From JANNXQ01 sp031425095 (GTDB lineage Bacteria; Verrucomicrobiota; Verrucomicrobiia; Chthoniobacterales; Chthoniobacteraceae), in NCBI GenBank assembly GCA_031425095.1, contig JANPIS010000448.1, positions 13,356 through 77,355 of the forward strand: a stretch of 64,000 nucleotides of DNA. The letters are read 5' to 3'. Below the pieces are notes generated by a model. The model did not search any database, was not told where the DNA came from, and saw nothing but the letters and a program-made list of their open reading frames with translations. This document shows, one piece after another, positions 44,980 to 54,693 of this stretch (the first letter of the stretch is position 1; each line of letters begins with the position of its first letter). The position numbers and the translations under genes are program-made.

Positions 44980-47900
44980 CTATCTCTGGATGGTGTAGTC
45001 GGGGCTGCTGAGAATCATGTGGATGATGGCACGAATACGGTCGCGCTTGTGCGTGTCGCTCGGATTGGTGTTGGTGGCCCCATTGTTATACGGGACCGCT
45101 GAGATGTGCGCGTTGGCGAGGCCGGTGCCGTTCGGCGCCGTGAGGCAAGTCACGCCATTGATCGTGAAGGTATTGGTGCTATTGAGCGGAACGGTGATCG
45201 TCCGGGCCGTCGAGGTGTTGTCCAGTGAGGATGAAAAGCTGCCATTACTCACCCCGCTGATCACCACCGAGTCACCGGTGATGAGGCCGTGTGGCACCGC
45301 AGTCGTCACCGTGCATGAGGCGCCCGTTGCGATCGACGTGATTTGCAATCCGACGAACTTGCGGATGAACGCTTTGGTTTGGGTCGAGATCTGCCCTGGC
45401 GCCAGCAGGGTGCAAAGCTGACTGATGAGGAGATCAAGGTTCTGATTGTGCGTCCAAGGGAGCGATGGGTCGGTCGGGATGCCGAGCCCCAGATCGGTTG
45501 CATCGGCGGGCAACCAAGGGCTGAAGTCAACCACCAGCGCATGACCACCGCTCTTGAAGCTGCTCACGCCGTTGGTGTCGGCGGGATTGAAGATACCGCC
45601 ATAAATGAAGTTCGCCTGCCGGATGACAGTCGTCTCCGCGGTATCCTGGAATTCAGGTGTGGTGAGGCCCGCCGATGCCAACGCTCCCGGAAACTTGAAC
45701 TCGGGGAGGAAGAAGTTGAAGACCGTTGGCGAGTTGAGCGGCGTCTGATCGATGTCCGTAGTGATATTCCCCATGGCGAAGGTGCTGGCCGTGGCATCGA
45801 TGTTGCCATTCCGACCGGTGGGCTGCACCACTAGCGGGAACATCCACATGCCATTGTCGGAGTCATTGTTGCCTCCTTGCGTGGCGACAGCGGTGCTCGT
45901 CAGGACCGTGAAGGTATTCGCATCGGGCACGGATTCGACGGTGAAGATCCCGTCGGTCGGCTGCGGATTGCCCGCGGTGAAGTTGAGGAAGATCTGGCTG
46001 CCAGGCGTGAGGTGATGGTCGGTAATCGGATTGCCCGATTGCACCCAATCGATGGTATCGAGGGTAATCCGCTTTTCCTGACCGACAGGAAGGCCCGTGG
46101 TGCTGGTCACGGTATAGGAACCGCGGAAACCGACCATCCGCACCCGACCGCTGCGGGCACCGGCGTCTGTGGGTACCGTAATGGTAAAGGTAGTGCCGCC
46201 GCTGGTCGTGCTCGTCGAGGTGACCGCGACGTAAACTCCATCGGCGAGTGGCGTGCCGACGGGAACTTCAAAGTCGAGGTAAGCGCTCCCTCCCGCAGGC
46301 AGCCAGTGACCGCTCAGCGTGATCGTGGCCGTAGTGGAGTTGGCTGCCGAGGAGTAGGTGCCGGAAATACCATTGTTCGTGGTTCCGTTGGAGGTGCTGA
46401 TCCCGACCCAGCCCCTCGCGTTGACGGAGAAGGTGTGAGGACCAGCGGCATTGGTGCTCGGCGCCGGCGTGCTCAACACTGTGTAAATGCCATCGGATGG
46501 CGCATTCGTAGCGGTCGCGAAGTCGAGATAAACATTGCGTCCTCCCACGAGCTTGTGCGCGGTGGTGGTGGTTAGATTGATCACATGGGTGCCTGACACC
46601 TGGTCGTAAGTGCCGGAAAGCGCACCCATGCGGAAGGCACGAGCCGGAGCGGAGATGCGGAGAAGGGCCTCGCGCTGCTTGCCGTGCGTCGGCTTCACCG
46701 CGGCGCTGCCAGCTCCAATGCTGCGCGCCTCGTAATCAAGCAGGATGGCCTTGATCACAGCCTTCATGCTGCCTCTCGTCTGCGGGCCGTATTGCGCCAT
46801 GTCACCGTGGTTGTCGAATTTCTGCACGACGCGGTAGATATAGTCGCGGGACGGATGGCTCGTCACCAGCCGCTGGATGAGTTGGCGGCAGATGAAGGGT
46901 CCGACGTTGGGATGATTGAAGAGCTGATCGTGCGTCGCATCGAGCTCTTGCGCAGGCAGAGCCTGGTAGGAACCGTCGTTGTACTGCGTGGCCGAGTGCG
47001 TCGCATAAGGATCCAGCGGCTGGCCGGCCGCGGTCGCAAGTCCAGGCAGCACTTCATTGTTCAGGACGCGCTTCGGACCGGTAAAGTGGCGGGCAGGCAC
47101 TTCCCGCATCAGGCGGGTCCAATTCGTGCCGGCCCCGAGGGTCGTCCGATACGCGCCATCGTAGCCGTAGTCCCACCCAGTGAAGACATGGGCAAAACCG
47201 ACAATCTCGCGCTGGGTGTAGGTGACAATCGGCGTGTCGTTTGAATCCAGAATGAGCGTGCCGTCCGGCCACATGCGGAAGAGTCCGATCGAAAAGAGCT
47301 GCTTGATCTCCCGGCCGTAATTCTCATTCGGGATGCGTCCGACGGATTGATCCGGCTTGTCGTTGCGCAGCATGTCGAGGTAGCGGCCCATCGCCGGAGT
47401 CAGGGTTGTCGTCTCGAGGATGTCTCGGAAGTTGCCGAAGGCATTGATCGCCAGTTGGTCGTAGAAGTAGGAGAGCGCCTCCGCGCGGTTATCCAGTGGC
47501 CCCTGGGCCGAGACGACGTGGATTTCGCTCAAGGCAAACGCCATACGCTGGCGGAGTTGATCGGGGCCGGTAATCGAGTTTCTCCACCAGGCATTGAAGG
47601 TGAGACTCTCTTCAAACTGTCCCCCGCCGTTCGCATCGGAGAGTTCTTTGGCCAGGACTTCGGCCAATTGCTCGCTCGCCGCTTTCGTGAATTGATCTTC
47701 AATCCAGAGCTCGTAGCGAGTCTTCCCGCCAGACGGCGCGATTGCCTTGAGGGCTGCAATGTCCGCGATGTTCGGACCAAAGGTGGCCTGCGTGAGGAAC
47801 CGGGCCGCGCCAACGTCCGTGTTGCTGTCGTCCGACCAGGATAGCGGAGCGGGCGGCGGAGTGAAGGTTCGCGATCCGGAGGCCAGGGTGAAATTGCCCC

Positions 47901-50900
47901 GAAGTTCTCCGGCGGGATTGAGCGCCGTGTGAATATTGATGTAGGCCTTGCCTTGCTTGATCAGTTCGATGACTTCAGCCTTGCTCATCGTTCCGATCAT
48001 GCTCGGGAAGATCCACTTGTGAGTCCCATCGATTTGCGGCCCGCTGCCGTTCGCGGGAGGAGCGTTGGGATCATACATGATCGACGATCCATGCGTGAGG
48101 TAAGGATCATTATGCACGTGCCAATCGGTCTGGTCTCCAGTCAGGTTGCTGTAGCTGAATTTCACGATTGCGGAGTTCTCGTCTTCGCTCAGGCGAAAAG
48201 TCGAAGTGCCCACACCCGTAACGGGCTTGCCATTCGCATCCTTCGCACCGGCCTGGCCGAGCAGTGTCGCGATATAGAGGGTGCCCGGATTCGAACCCGG
48301 TGCCGGCGGGACATATGCGGAGAGAGCGGCCCCGGGGATCACTTCACTGGGAACGGCCCCCGTCTGCCCGGGCTTCAGCCAACCGACCGCCAGGTTATCG
48401 CCGCTGCCGACGCCCGCTTTGTGCAGGACTTCGATGTAATACTTTTGACCTGCTTCCATCGCGAGCCACGGCGATTTTTGCGCTGCTGTGGCGTTCCAAT
48501 TGCGGGGCGTGGCACTCCCAGCGGTGACAGAAGCCCGCTTGAAAAGGTTAACCGGTTCTTCGTCGTTGGAAATCCAGAGTTCCGCCGCGTTGTTGGCCGC
48601 GATCCAAAAGTAGTAGTTTCCGGTGACAGGGGCAGTGATGAATCCCCGGATTCGCGTCCCGTAGTTATCTCCGAAATCCGTCGGCGTTTCCAGCGAATTC
48701 AGACCTACAGAGGCGGTCGGATTCGTGGCAAGCGGGATGTTCGCTACAGCCGTGCCAGTTACCCCAGTCCAGTATTCCCGCAGGATCGGGGAGACCGTGT
48801 TGTCTTCCACATGGATATTGAGCGCGGAGACCCCGCTCCCCGCCGCACTCGTAGTGGTGACCAGAATCTGGTAGTCGCCGCCTGCCCCAGCCGGAGGTGT
48901 ACCACTGAGCACTCCGTTCGTGAAATCCAGCCAAGCCGGCTTGCCTACGAGAGTGATGGTGGCGCCATTGGTTGCCTCGATGTTTTGAGAGAACAATGCT
49001 CCGACGAGCGCGGTAGCCGTGGCGGAACTAATCTGCTGGGAACCCTGCATGGCGCCACTTGCCGGGTAGAGACGAATGGAAGGGATGATCTGTTTCGGCT
49101 GGCTCGAGCTATACCAAGAGAGCTGACACTTGGCCGCCCCGCCTACTTCGAGGTACTCGAGTCGGATGTCGTAGCGGACACCCCCGACCAAAGTCACCCG
49201 AGCGTAACGATCGGATGTGGTAACTGTCGGCCAATCAACACCCACATTGGTATCAGACTGAAGAAGTGTGAGCGGCAGACCATTGACCCAGAGCTTCGCG
49301 CTGTCGTCACAGTTCACCACGAAGGTGTACTCTTCGGAGAACTGCGGCTGCACCTGGCCAGTCCAGCGCGCTGAGAAAGAATCATGATGGACAGGCGCAA
49401 GATTTTGTCCGGGATTCAGAATGACATTCGGCGTGCCCTCGCCCCAGACTCCATTGTCGGTATTCGTGCTGATCTGGGCATCAATCGCAGTACCCGGCAC
49501 GCCACTAAAGTCAATACTGTCGTAGTAGCTAGCGTTCCAACCATTGCCTGTGGTCGTGTTGTTGGTGAAGACATTGGTGCTCGGAATGTTCGCAAAGGTC
49601 GTGGCGGTGCTCAGCTTCCATTGCAGCGAGCACTTTGCGCTGCCCGTCGTCTCGACAAACTCGACGCTGATTTTATAGCGGTTCGCCGCCGCTGCAGGCA
49701 GGGTCAAAGGGATGGCTGCGCTCTGCTTGAAGGTGCCGGTGGCCGTGGTAACCCAACCGTTCTCTAGAATTTGTTCCCCTGGATCGGAAAAGTCCCCATC
49801 ATTGTTCAAGTCCAGAAGCACGCGAGCCTTGTCATCGGCGTCGAGTTGGAAGATATAGCTCGCCGTCGTGGGTGAGAGGTAGCCATCCCACCGGACGGAG
49901 TAGTTGTCCGTGCTGGCCAGCTGCGTATTTCCGTTCGGCGTGCCTTGGCGCCAGTCAAAGTCCACTTTTGGATCCACTCGCGTCACCTTGAGCTGGAGCG
50001 GATCGAAGTTCGCTGAGTTGGCGTAAGTTGCACTTGAAGTGTCGTAATACTGAGCAAGCAATCCAGTGCCGCTTGCAGCGGTGCTATTGTTGATAATTAC
50101 GGACGCCCGATTTGGAAGACCCGGGAGGACACCTTGACTCCCCGCGGGCCGGAGCGAAATGACCCATAAAATAGTAACCGTGACCGACTCGGAGGACTCG
50201 AGGACGAGGTCCTCAAGAACATTAACGTCGAGCACTTTAGTAGTCTGGTTTGCGGGCATGCTGAACCATGCATTGACGACATCGTGATCAGCGCCACGGG
50301 TGGCAGTGCCGGAAACCGAGTAACCGACCATCAAAGGATACATCACGGTGTCCGAGGGCCGACTGAAGGTGACATTCCCGCTCGCCGGTCCATCCTCGGA
50401 TGCGAAGGCCTGCGTCGCGCGCATGGTCACCACGTCAGAGATTGTCGGAGGCGGCGGCGGGCCTCCGGCATTGCTATTCCCGGTTCCGTTGCTTCGATCG
50501 TTCGGGTCGAGGCCGATGGTGATCTCCTCCCAGTTCGTGAGATTGTCACCGTCGGTGTCCACATCGCTCACCTGCACGCGCAGATAAAGTTTCGCGAGGC
50601 TGCCAGGAGCCCGGTTCACCGCGAGGATCTCGCCGGTCCCCATCAGGGCTTGGCCATCGGCTTTCCACTCGCCGGCCGCTAGATCACTGCAGGTCTGCAG
50701 CTGATACCGTTTTCCCACCACGCTCGGCCAAGAGATGTCGATCTGGCTGGTGGTTTGATTCCACGCCAAGCCGGGCGAGTGGAAGCTATCCGCAGCGGCC
50801 ATCGGGTTTGTCCCGAAAATACTTTCGGCAAGGTTGCTCTGGCCATCGCCGTCGGCGTCTCCGGCGGGATCGACGGCTTCTTCATTCAGCAATTCCCAAA

Positions 50901-51018
50901 CATCGCTGATGCCGTTGGAGTTGAGGTCAATCGCCGCGCGGACTGATGCCACCGGGAGGAACAAGAGTGCGAGGAGAAGCGAGCAGACAAGCGAAGCGGA
51001 GCTCGAGCGTAGTTTCAT
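44980..51018 (-). CDS. Giant DUF1800 protein with PA14, Calx-beta, CHRD and inserted beta-repeats
   Basis: This 2012-residue protein starts at the ATG at 51018 with a signal peptide (about 1-29). Thrombospondin-3/dockerin-like calcium loops are near residues 31-68 and 151-172. A Calx-beta-like domain lies at about 200-285. Two PA14 domains follow (about 317-470 and 491-640), a putative Ig domain (650-738) and a third PA14-like domain (740-885). A CHRD domain (about 912-1055) and a C-terminal DUF1800 domain complete it. The DUF1800 domain is split by about 270 residues of three Thr/Ser-rich beta repeats (GTYD.., GTYS.., GSYTV..) between KQREALLRISAPARAFR and SPTVFNFFLPEFKFPG. A fourth similar unit lies near the end. 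It is co-transcribed with DUF1501. Confidence 0.9.
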   Translation of the reverse strand: MKLRSSSASLVCSLLLALLFLPVASVRAAIDLNSNGISDVWELLNEEAVDPAGDADGDGQSNLAESIFGTNPMAAADSFHSPGLAWNQTTSQIDISWPSVVGKRYQLQTCSDLAAGEWKADGQALMGTGEILAVNRAPGSLAKLYLRVQVSDVDTDGDNLTNWEEITIGLDPNDRSNGTGNSNAGGPPPPPTISDVVTMRATQAFASEDGPASGNVTFSRPSDTVMYPLMVGYSVSGTATRGADHDVVNAWFSMPANQTTKVLDVNVLEDLVLESSESVTVTILWVISLRPAGSQGVLPGLPNRASVIINNSTAASGTGLLAQYYDTSSATYANSANFDPLQLKVTRVDPKVDFDWRQGTPNGNTQLASTDNYSVRWDGYLSPTTASYIFQLDADDKARVLLDLNNDGDFSDPGEQILENGWVTTATGTFKQSAAIPLTLPAAAANRYKISVEFVETTGSAKCSLQWKLSTATTFANIPSTNVFTNNTTTGNGWNASYYDSIDFSGVPGTAIDAQISTNTDNGVWGEGTPNVILNPGQNLAPVHHDSFSARWTGQVQPQFSEEYTFVVNCDDSAKLWVNGLPLTLLQSDTNVGVDWPTVTTSDRYARVTLVGGVRYDIRLEYLEVGGAAKCQLSWYSSSQPKQIIPSIRLYPASGAMQGSQQISSATATALVGALFSQNIEATNGATITLVGKPAWLDFTNGVLSGTPPAGAGGDYQILVTTTSAAGSGVSALNIHVEDNTVSPILREYWTGVTGTAVANIPLATNPTASVGLNSLETPTDFGDNYGTRIRGFITAPVTGNYYFWIAANNAAELWISNDEEPVNLFKRASVTAGSATPRNWNATAAQKSPWLAMEAGQKYYIEVLHKAGVGSGDNLAVGWLKPGQTGAVPSEVIPGAALSAYVPPAPGSNPGTLYIATLLGQAGAKDANGKPVTGVGTSTFRLSEDENSAIVKFSYSNLTGDQTDWHVHNDPYLTHGSSIMYDPNAPPANGSGPQIDGTHKWIFPSMIGTMSKAEVIELIKQGKAYINIHTALNPAGELRGNFTLASGSRTFTPPPAPLSWSDDSNTDVGAARFLTQATFGPNIADIAALKAIAPSGGKTRYELWIEDQFTKAASEQLAEVLAKELSDANGGGQFEESLTFNAWWRNSITGPDQLRQRMAFALSEIHVVSAQGPLDNRAEALSYFYDQLAINAFGNFRDILETTTLTPAMGRYLDMLRNDKPDQSVGRIPNENYGREIKQLFSIGLFRMWPDGTLILDSNDTPIVTYTQREIVGFAHVFTGWDYGYDGAYRTTLGAGTNWTRLMREVPARHFTGPKRVLNNEVLPGLATAAGQPLDPYATHSATQYNDGSYQALPAQELDATHDQLFNHPNVGPFICRQLIQRLVTSHPSRDYIYRVVQKFDNHGDMAQYGPQTRGSMKAVIKAILLDYEARSIGAGSAAVKPTHGKQREALLRISAPARAFRMGALSGTYDQVSGTHVINLTTTTAHKLVGGRNVYLDFATATNAPSDGIYTVLSTPAPSTNAAGPHTFSVNARGWVGISTSNGTTNNGISGTYSSAANSTTATITLSGHWLPAGGSAYLDFEVPVGTPLADGVYVAVTSTSTTSGGTTFTITVPTDAGARSGRVRMVGFRGSYTVTSTTGLPVGQEKRITLDTIDWVQSGNPITDHHLTPGSQIFLNFTAGNPQPTDGIFTVESVPDANTFTVLTSTAVATQGGNNDSDNGMWMFPLVVQPTGRNGNIDATASTFAMGNITTDIDQTPLNSPTVFNFFLPEFKFPGALASAGLTTPEFQDTAETTVIRQANFIYGGIFNPADTNGVSSFKSGGHALVVDFSPWLPADATDLGLGIPTDPSLPWTHNQNLDLLISQLCTLLAPGQISTQTKAFIRKFVGLQITSIATGASCTVTTAVPHGLITGDSVVISGVSNGSFSSSLDNTSTARTITVPLNSTNTFTINGVTCLTAPNGTGLANAHISAVPYNNGATNTNPSDTHKRDRIRAIIHMILSSPDYTIQR

Positions 51019-51305
51019 ACGGAGGTGGTACGGGGGCGGGTTTGGGAGCAACTGGGGGGTGAAAACCTACCGATGTGTACCGGCGAAAGCGTCACACACC
51101 GCTTTTGTTGTAGGAGAAACGTCGATACCGGGCAAGAAATTCTTTGTAAGATTTTATCAGCAGTGAGATTTACGTGAGTCCACTCCGGATTTTGGTGACG
51201 GTACTTGCAGCGCATGTCGCGTTTGTTGCTCATTCCAACCCTGTCAAACTCGAAGATTCGGCCTACCAAAGCGCCTGTCCCGGTGTTCTCTTCCGCGTTC
51301 CCACC

Positions 51306-53597
51306 ATGAGATCGCTTTTGCTCACATTCCTATTCGTCAGCGTGCTTCGAGCGCAGCAGGCCCCACCCGCCGCGGAGCCCGCTCAGCCAGGCCACTCCAC
51401 GCATGGCGAAGCTTTCAACGAAGGCCCGCGCCAGGCCGCGCGACTGATTTCGGGCACGGGCGACGTGCATTTTCCCGTCACCACAAGCGCCCCGGATGCC
51501 CAGAAATTCTTCGATCTGGCGGTCGGGCAGTTGCACGGCTTTTGGTACTTCGAAGCGGAGCGATCGTTCCGGCAGGTCGCGGCGCTCGATCCGGAGTGCG
51601 CGCTCGCTTACTGGGGCATGGCCCAGGCGAACGTGAACAACCAAAAGCGCGCGGCGGAATTCATGAAGCAAGCGGTCAAGCGCCGGGAAAAGGCCAGCCG
51701 CCGCGAGCAACTTTGGATCGACAGCTTTGCTGGCTACTTCGGCGAGTCGAAGAAGGACGAAAAGGAGCGCCGCACGGCAGTCGTGCGCGCGCTTGAAGAT
51801 CTCACTTTCGAGTTCCCGGACGATCTCGAGGCGAAGGCGTTCCTCGTTCTGCAAATCTGGGACAACTCGAAGCACGGCATGCCGCTCCAGAGCCGGCGGA
51901 TGCTCGACGGTCTCTGCCAGGAAGTCCTGGCGAAAAACCCAGTGCATCCGGGCATTCACCACTATCGGATTCACGTGTGGAACAACCAGAACGGCGACAA
52001 GCGCGCCGTCGATTCCGCGGCGCAGTGCGGGCAGAGCGCGCCGGCCATCGCCCACATGTGGCACATGTCGGGGCATACCTTTTCCAATCTGAAACGCTAT
52101 CAGGACGCCGCCTGGCAGCAGGAGGCATCGGCGCGCGTGGATCACGCCTACATGATCTCGTCGAGGGTCATGCCCGATCAGATTCATAACTTCGCGCACA
52201 ACAACGACTGGCTGGTGAAGAACCTCGCCTACGTCGGTCGCGTCCATGAGGGCGTCGACCTCGCCAGAAACATGATCGAACTGCCGCGGGTGTCGGCGAC
52301 GAACGCAAAAAGTTACGCTCTCGGCCGCGAGCGGTTGGTGGATTTGCTGTTCCGCGCCGAGCTTTGGGACGAACTCCTCGCGCTCGAAGGCACGATGTAT
52401 CTGGAGCCGAATCCCGAGGCGAACGCCGAGGTCGAGCGCCTGCGCGCCCTTGGAGTTGCGGCCTTCGCCAAGTGCGATCGCACGCGCGGCGACGCCAAAG
52501 TCTCTGCAATGGAAGCGGCGCTCAAGAAGGCGCGCGAGGAGCGCATCTCCAGTGCCGATGCCGCCGAGGCGAAAGCGAAAGGGGAAAAGAAATCCGAGGA
52601 GGACATTTCCAGGGCGATGGCGGAGGCGCTGCGGAAATTTACTCCCCGCCTCGACATCACGAATGGCGCGCTTGCCGAACTGCGTCTCGCTCGCGCGCTC
52701 CTCGACGGTCGGATCGAAGCCGCGAAGTCGGAAATCGCCAAAACACGCGACATCAGCTCGGAACGGCAATCGCGGATCTGGCTTCAGCTCGGCGACAAGA
52801 CGAAAGCCGAGAAGCTCGCCCGCGAGGCGATCGGGAAGGACGATCAGCAGACGCTGCCGGTCGCGAATCTGGCGTGGGTGCTCTGGCAGTTGGGGAAGAA
52901 AGATGAGGCGAAGAAGACCTTCGAACGGCTCCGCACGGTCGCGTCGCAGGCCGATCTCGATCAGCCCGCACTCACCCGGCTGGCGCCGCTCGCCCAGGAG
53001 CTGGGTTTGAGCGCCGACTGGCGTGCCTCGCAGCCGGTGCAGTCCGACGTTGGCATCCGCCCATCGTTGGAATCCCTGGGGCCTTTCCGCTGGCACCCCG
53101 TGGCCGCGCCGGAGTGGAGCCTCCCCGACCGCGACGGCCGTGCCCACGCTCTCGCCGACTTCAAGGGCAAGCCGGTGCTCGTCGTCTTCTACCTCGGCAG
53201 CGGCTGCAGCGGATGCATGGAACAGCTCAACATCTTTGCGCCCGTGACCAAGGACTTCGAGACGGCGGGCATTTCCATCGTCGCCGTCAGCACGGACGGC
53301 GTCTCCGGGCTGCACGAGACCTTCGCGAAATCTTCCGATAAAGCGGGATTCCCCTTCCCGATCCTCGCGGACCCGCAGCTCACCGCATTCAAGGCCTACC
53401 GCGCATTCGATGACTTCGAAAAGATCGCGCTGCACGGCACTTTCCTGATCGACGGCGACGGACTGGTCCGCTGGCAGGACATCGGCTTCCAGCCGTTCCG
53501 TGATGCCAAGTGGCTGCTCGGAGAATCCAAGCGCCTCCTGAGCATTCCCTCGAGTCGAAATCTACCCGCGTCTTCGACGGCTACCGCGGTCCGGTAG
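51306..53597 (+). CDS. Secreted TPR protein with C-terminal thioredoxin-like/redoxin domain
   Basis: This 763-residue protein starts at the ATG at 51306 with a signal peptide (MRSLLLTFLFVSVLRAQQ). Residues about 60-400 are TPR-like (FFDLAVGQLHGFWYFEAERSFRQVAALDPECALAYWGMA), a charged coiled-coil stretch follows, then more helical repeats to about 590. The C-terminal redoxin/AhpC-TSA domain carries C634-S-G-C637 (YLGSGCSGCMEQL) and PDRDGRAHALADFKGKPVLVVFYLG. The two cysteines suggest a periplasmic thiol-disulfide or peroxidase role, delivered by a TPR scaffold. Its 3' end overlaps the convergent glycosyltransferase gene by 17 bases. Confidence 0.85.
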   Translation: MRSLLLTFLFVSVLRAQQAPPAAEPAQPGHSTHGEAFNEGPRQAARLISGTGDVHFPVTTSAPDAQKFFDLAVGQLHGFWYFEAERSFRQVAALDPECALAYWGMAQANVNNQKRAAEFMKQAVKRREKASRREQLWIDSFAGYFGESKKDEKERRTAVVRALEDLTFEFPDDLEAKAFLVLQIWDNSKHGMPLQSRRMLDGLCQEVLAKNPVHPGIHHYRIHVWNNQNGDKRAVDSAAQCGQSAPAIAHMWHMSGHTFSNLKRYQDAAWQQEASARVDHAYMISSRVMPDQIHNFAHNNDWLVKNLAYVGRVHEGVDLARNMIELPRVSATNAKSYALGRERLVDLLFRAELWDELLALEGTMYLEPNPEANAEVERLRALGVAAFAKCDRTRGDAKVSAMEAALKKAREERISSADAAEAKAKGEKKSEEDISRAMAEALRKFTPRLDITNGALAELRLARALLDGRIEAAKSEIAKTRDISSERQSRIWLQLGDKTKAEKLAREAIGKDDQQTLPVANLAWVLWQLGKKDEAKKTFERLRTVASQADLDQPALTRLAPLAQELGLSADWRASQPVQSDVGIRPSLESLGPFRWHPVAAPEWSLPDRDGRAHALADFKGKPVLVVFYLGSGCSGCMEQLNIFAPVTKDFETAGISIVAVSTDGVSGLHETFAKSSDKAGFPFPILADPQLTAFKAYRAFDDFEKIALHGTFLIDGDGLVRWQDIGFQPFRDAKWLLGESKRLLSIPSSRNLPASSTATAVR

Positions 53598-54675
53598 AAC
53601 TCACGACCAGATCTCGCCAGCCCCGCAACGCCTCCGCGCGATGCGCTGCAGGATCGAGCGCAGCCGCCATCGGAGCCGCTGACTGCCGCTGTGCGAGCAG
53701 CCATTCCGCGACTTCCTTCGCCTGCCCGGGAGCGAAAATGCCCGTGTGCGGATATGCCCGCAGGAGCTTCGCAATCGCACCATCCGTCGGCCCCACCCAC
53801 AGGATCGCGCGCGGCAGGCTCAGCACGAGCCCGAGCTTGCTCGGCCAAAGCAGCCCTTGCGCGGCCGGACGCTGGGTGACGGCAAGCACCGAGCAGCGGC
53901 GCAAGGATTCAGGCAATTCCGCTTCAGGCACGTATTCGCGCCACTCACACCGCCGCAGCCCGAGCTCCTTCGCCCGCGCCTGCGCTGACTGCCAGGACGG
54001 TCCGCCACCTTGAAAGAGCAGCCGGATCTCCGCGCCGCGCGCTTCGAGGACCGCCTGTGCCGCGAGCAGTGTCTCCCACTCATGCGCGCGGCCGAGATTG
54101 CCCGAGTAAATCCACGTCCACTCCGCGGAAGCCTCCGCCGAAGCCGCTGCGAGTTGCTTCAGCACCGAAGCGAAGACCCACGGGCGGATGATCACCGGCT
54201 CCACTCGATGCCGGCGCACGTGCACCGCCATATCCTCATCCAGCGCCACCACCGCTGCCGCTCGCCGATAGCTCCAGCCCATCACCCCACCCACGACATT
54301 GGCCAGGACGCCACGACTGATCTCTCCCAGGCCGACAGCGATCTCCGGATACATATCCATGATCCAGTGGACCGATCGCGCGCGGAACCGCAGCGCCACG
54401 ACCGCCGCCACCGCGTGCAAGCACGGTGGCGAAGTGCCGGAGATGACGACGTCTGGCCGCGGCCGGCGCAAAGCATCGAGCAGCATGCGCCCGAGAGCCT
54501 TCAGTTCGCGCAGGGTTCGTCCGCCTTGCTTCTGCCCCGCGCGGTAATCCTGCCGCGCCGCGACAAAATCCACGTCGTGCCCTCCCGCCCGCAACATTTC
54601 CGCGATCTCCCCGAAAAGCACCCCCGTCGGCGCAGGATCTGGCGGGAAGTATTGGTTCAGGAAAAGGAACCGCAT
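53581..54675 (-). CDS. Group 4 glycosyltransferase (WbuB-like)
   Basis: This 364-residue protein opens with MRFLFLNQYFPPDPAPTG, typical of the N-terminal domain of GT4 enzymes of surface polysaccharide synthesis. YSGNLGRAHEWETLLAA, RLLFQGGG, WREYVPEAELPESLRRCSVLAVTQRP and GLLWPSKLGLVLSLPRAIL fit the GT-B donor-binding half. It transfers a nucleotide-activated sugar. The gene follows a WcaF-like acetyltransferase gene by 18 bp on the same strand. The pair sits beside the divergent megasynthase, so it could decorate that product or belong to an exopolysaccharide locus. Confidence 0.82.
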   Translation of the reverse strand: MRFLFLNQYFPPDPAPTGVLFGEIAEMLRAGGHDVDFVAARQDYRAGQKQGGRTLRELKALGRMLLDALRRPRPDVVISGTSPPCLHAVAAVVALRFRARSVHWIMDMYPEIAVGLGEISRGVLANVVGGVMGWSYRRAAAVVALDEDMAVHVRRHRVEPVIIRPWVFASVLKQLAAASAEASAEWTWIYSGNLGRAHEWETLLAAQAVLEARGAEIRLLFQGGGPSWQSAQARAKELGLRRCEWREYVPEAELPESLRRCSVLAVTQRPAAQGLLWPSKLGLVLSLPRAILWVGPTDGAIAKLLRAYPHTGIFAPGQAKEVAEWLLAQRQSAAPMAAALDPAAHRAEALRGWRDLVVSSTGPR

Positions 54676-54693
54676 CCGAACGGGGCACCCGCG

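Noticed and set aside
51330..53435. 701-codon minus-strand open frame opposite the TPR-redoxin gene
   Set aside because: It is antisense to a clearly coding gene with TPR and CSGC motifs and has no recognisable domains.
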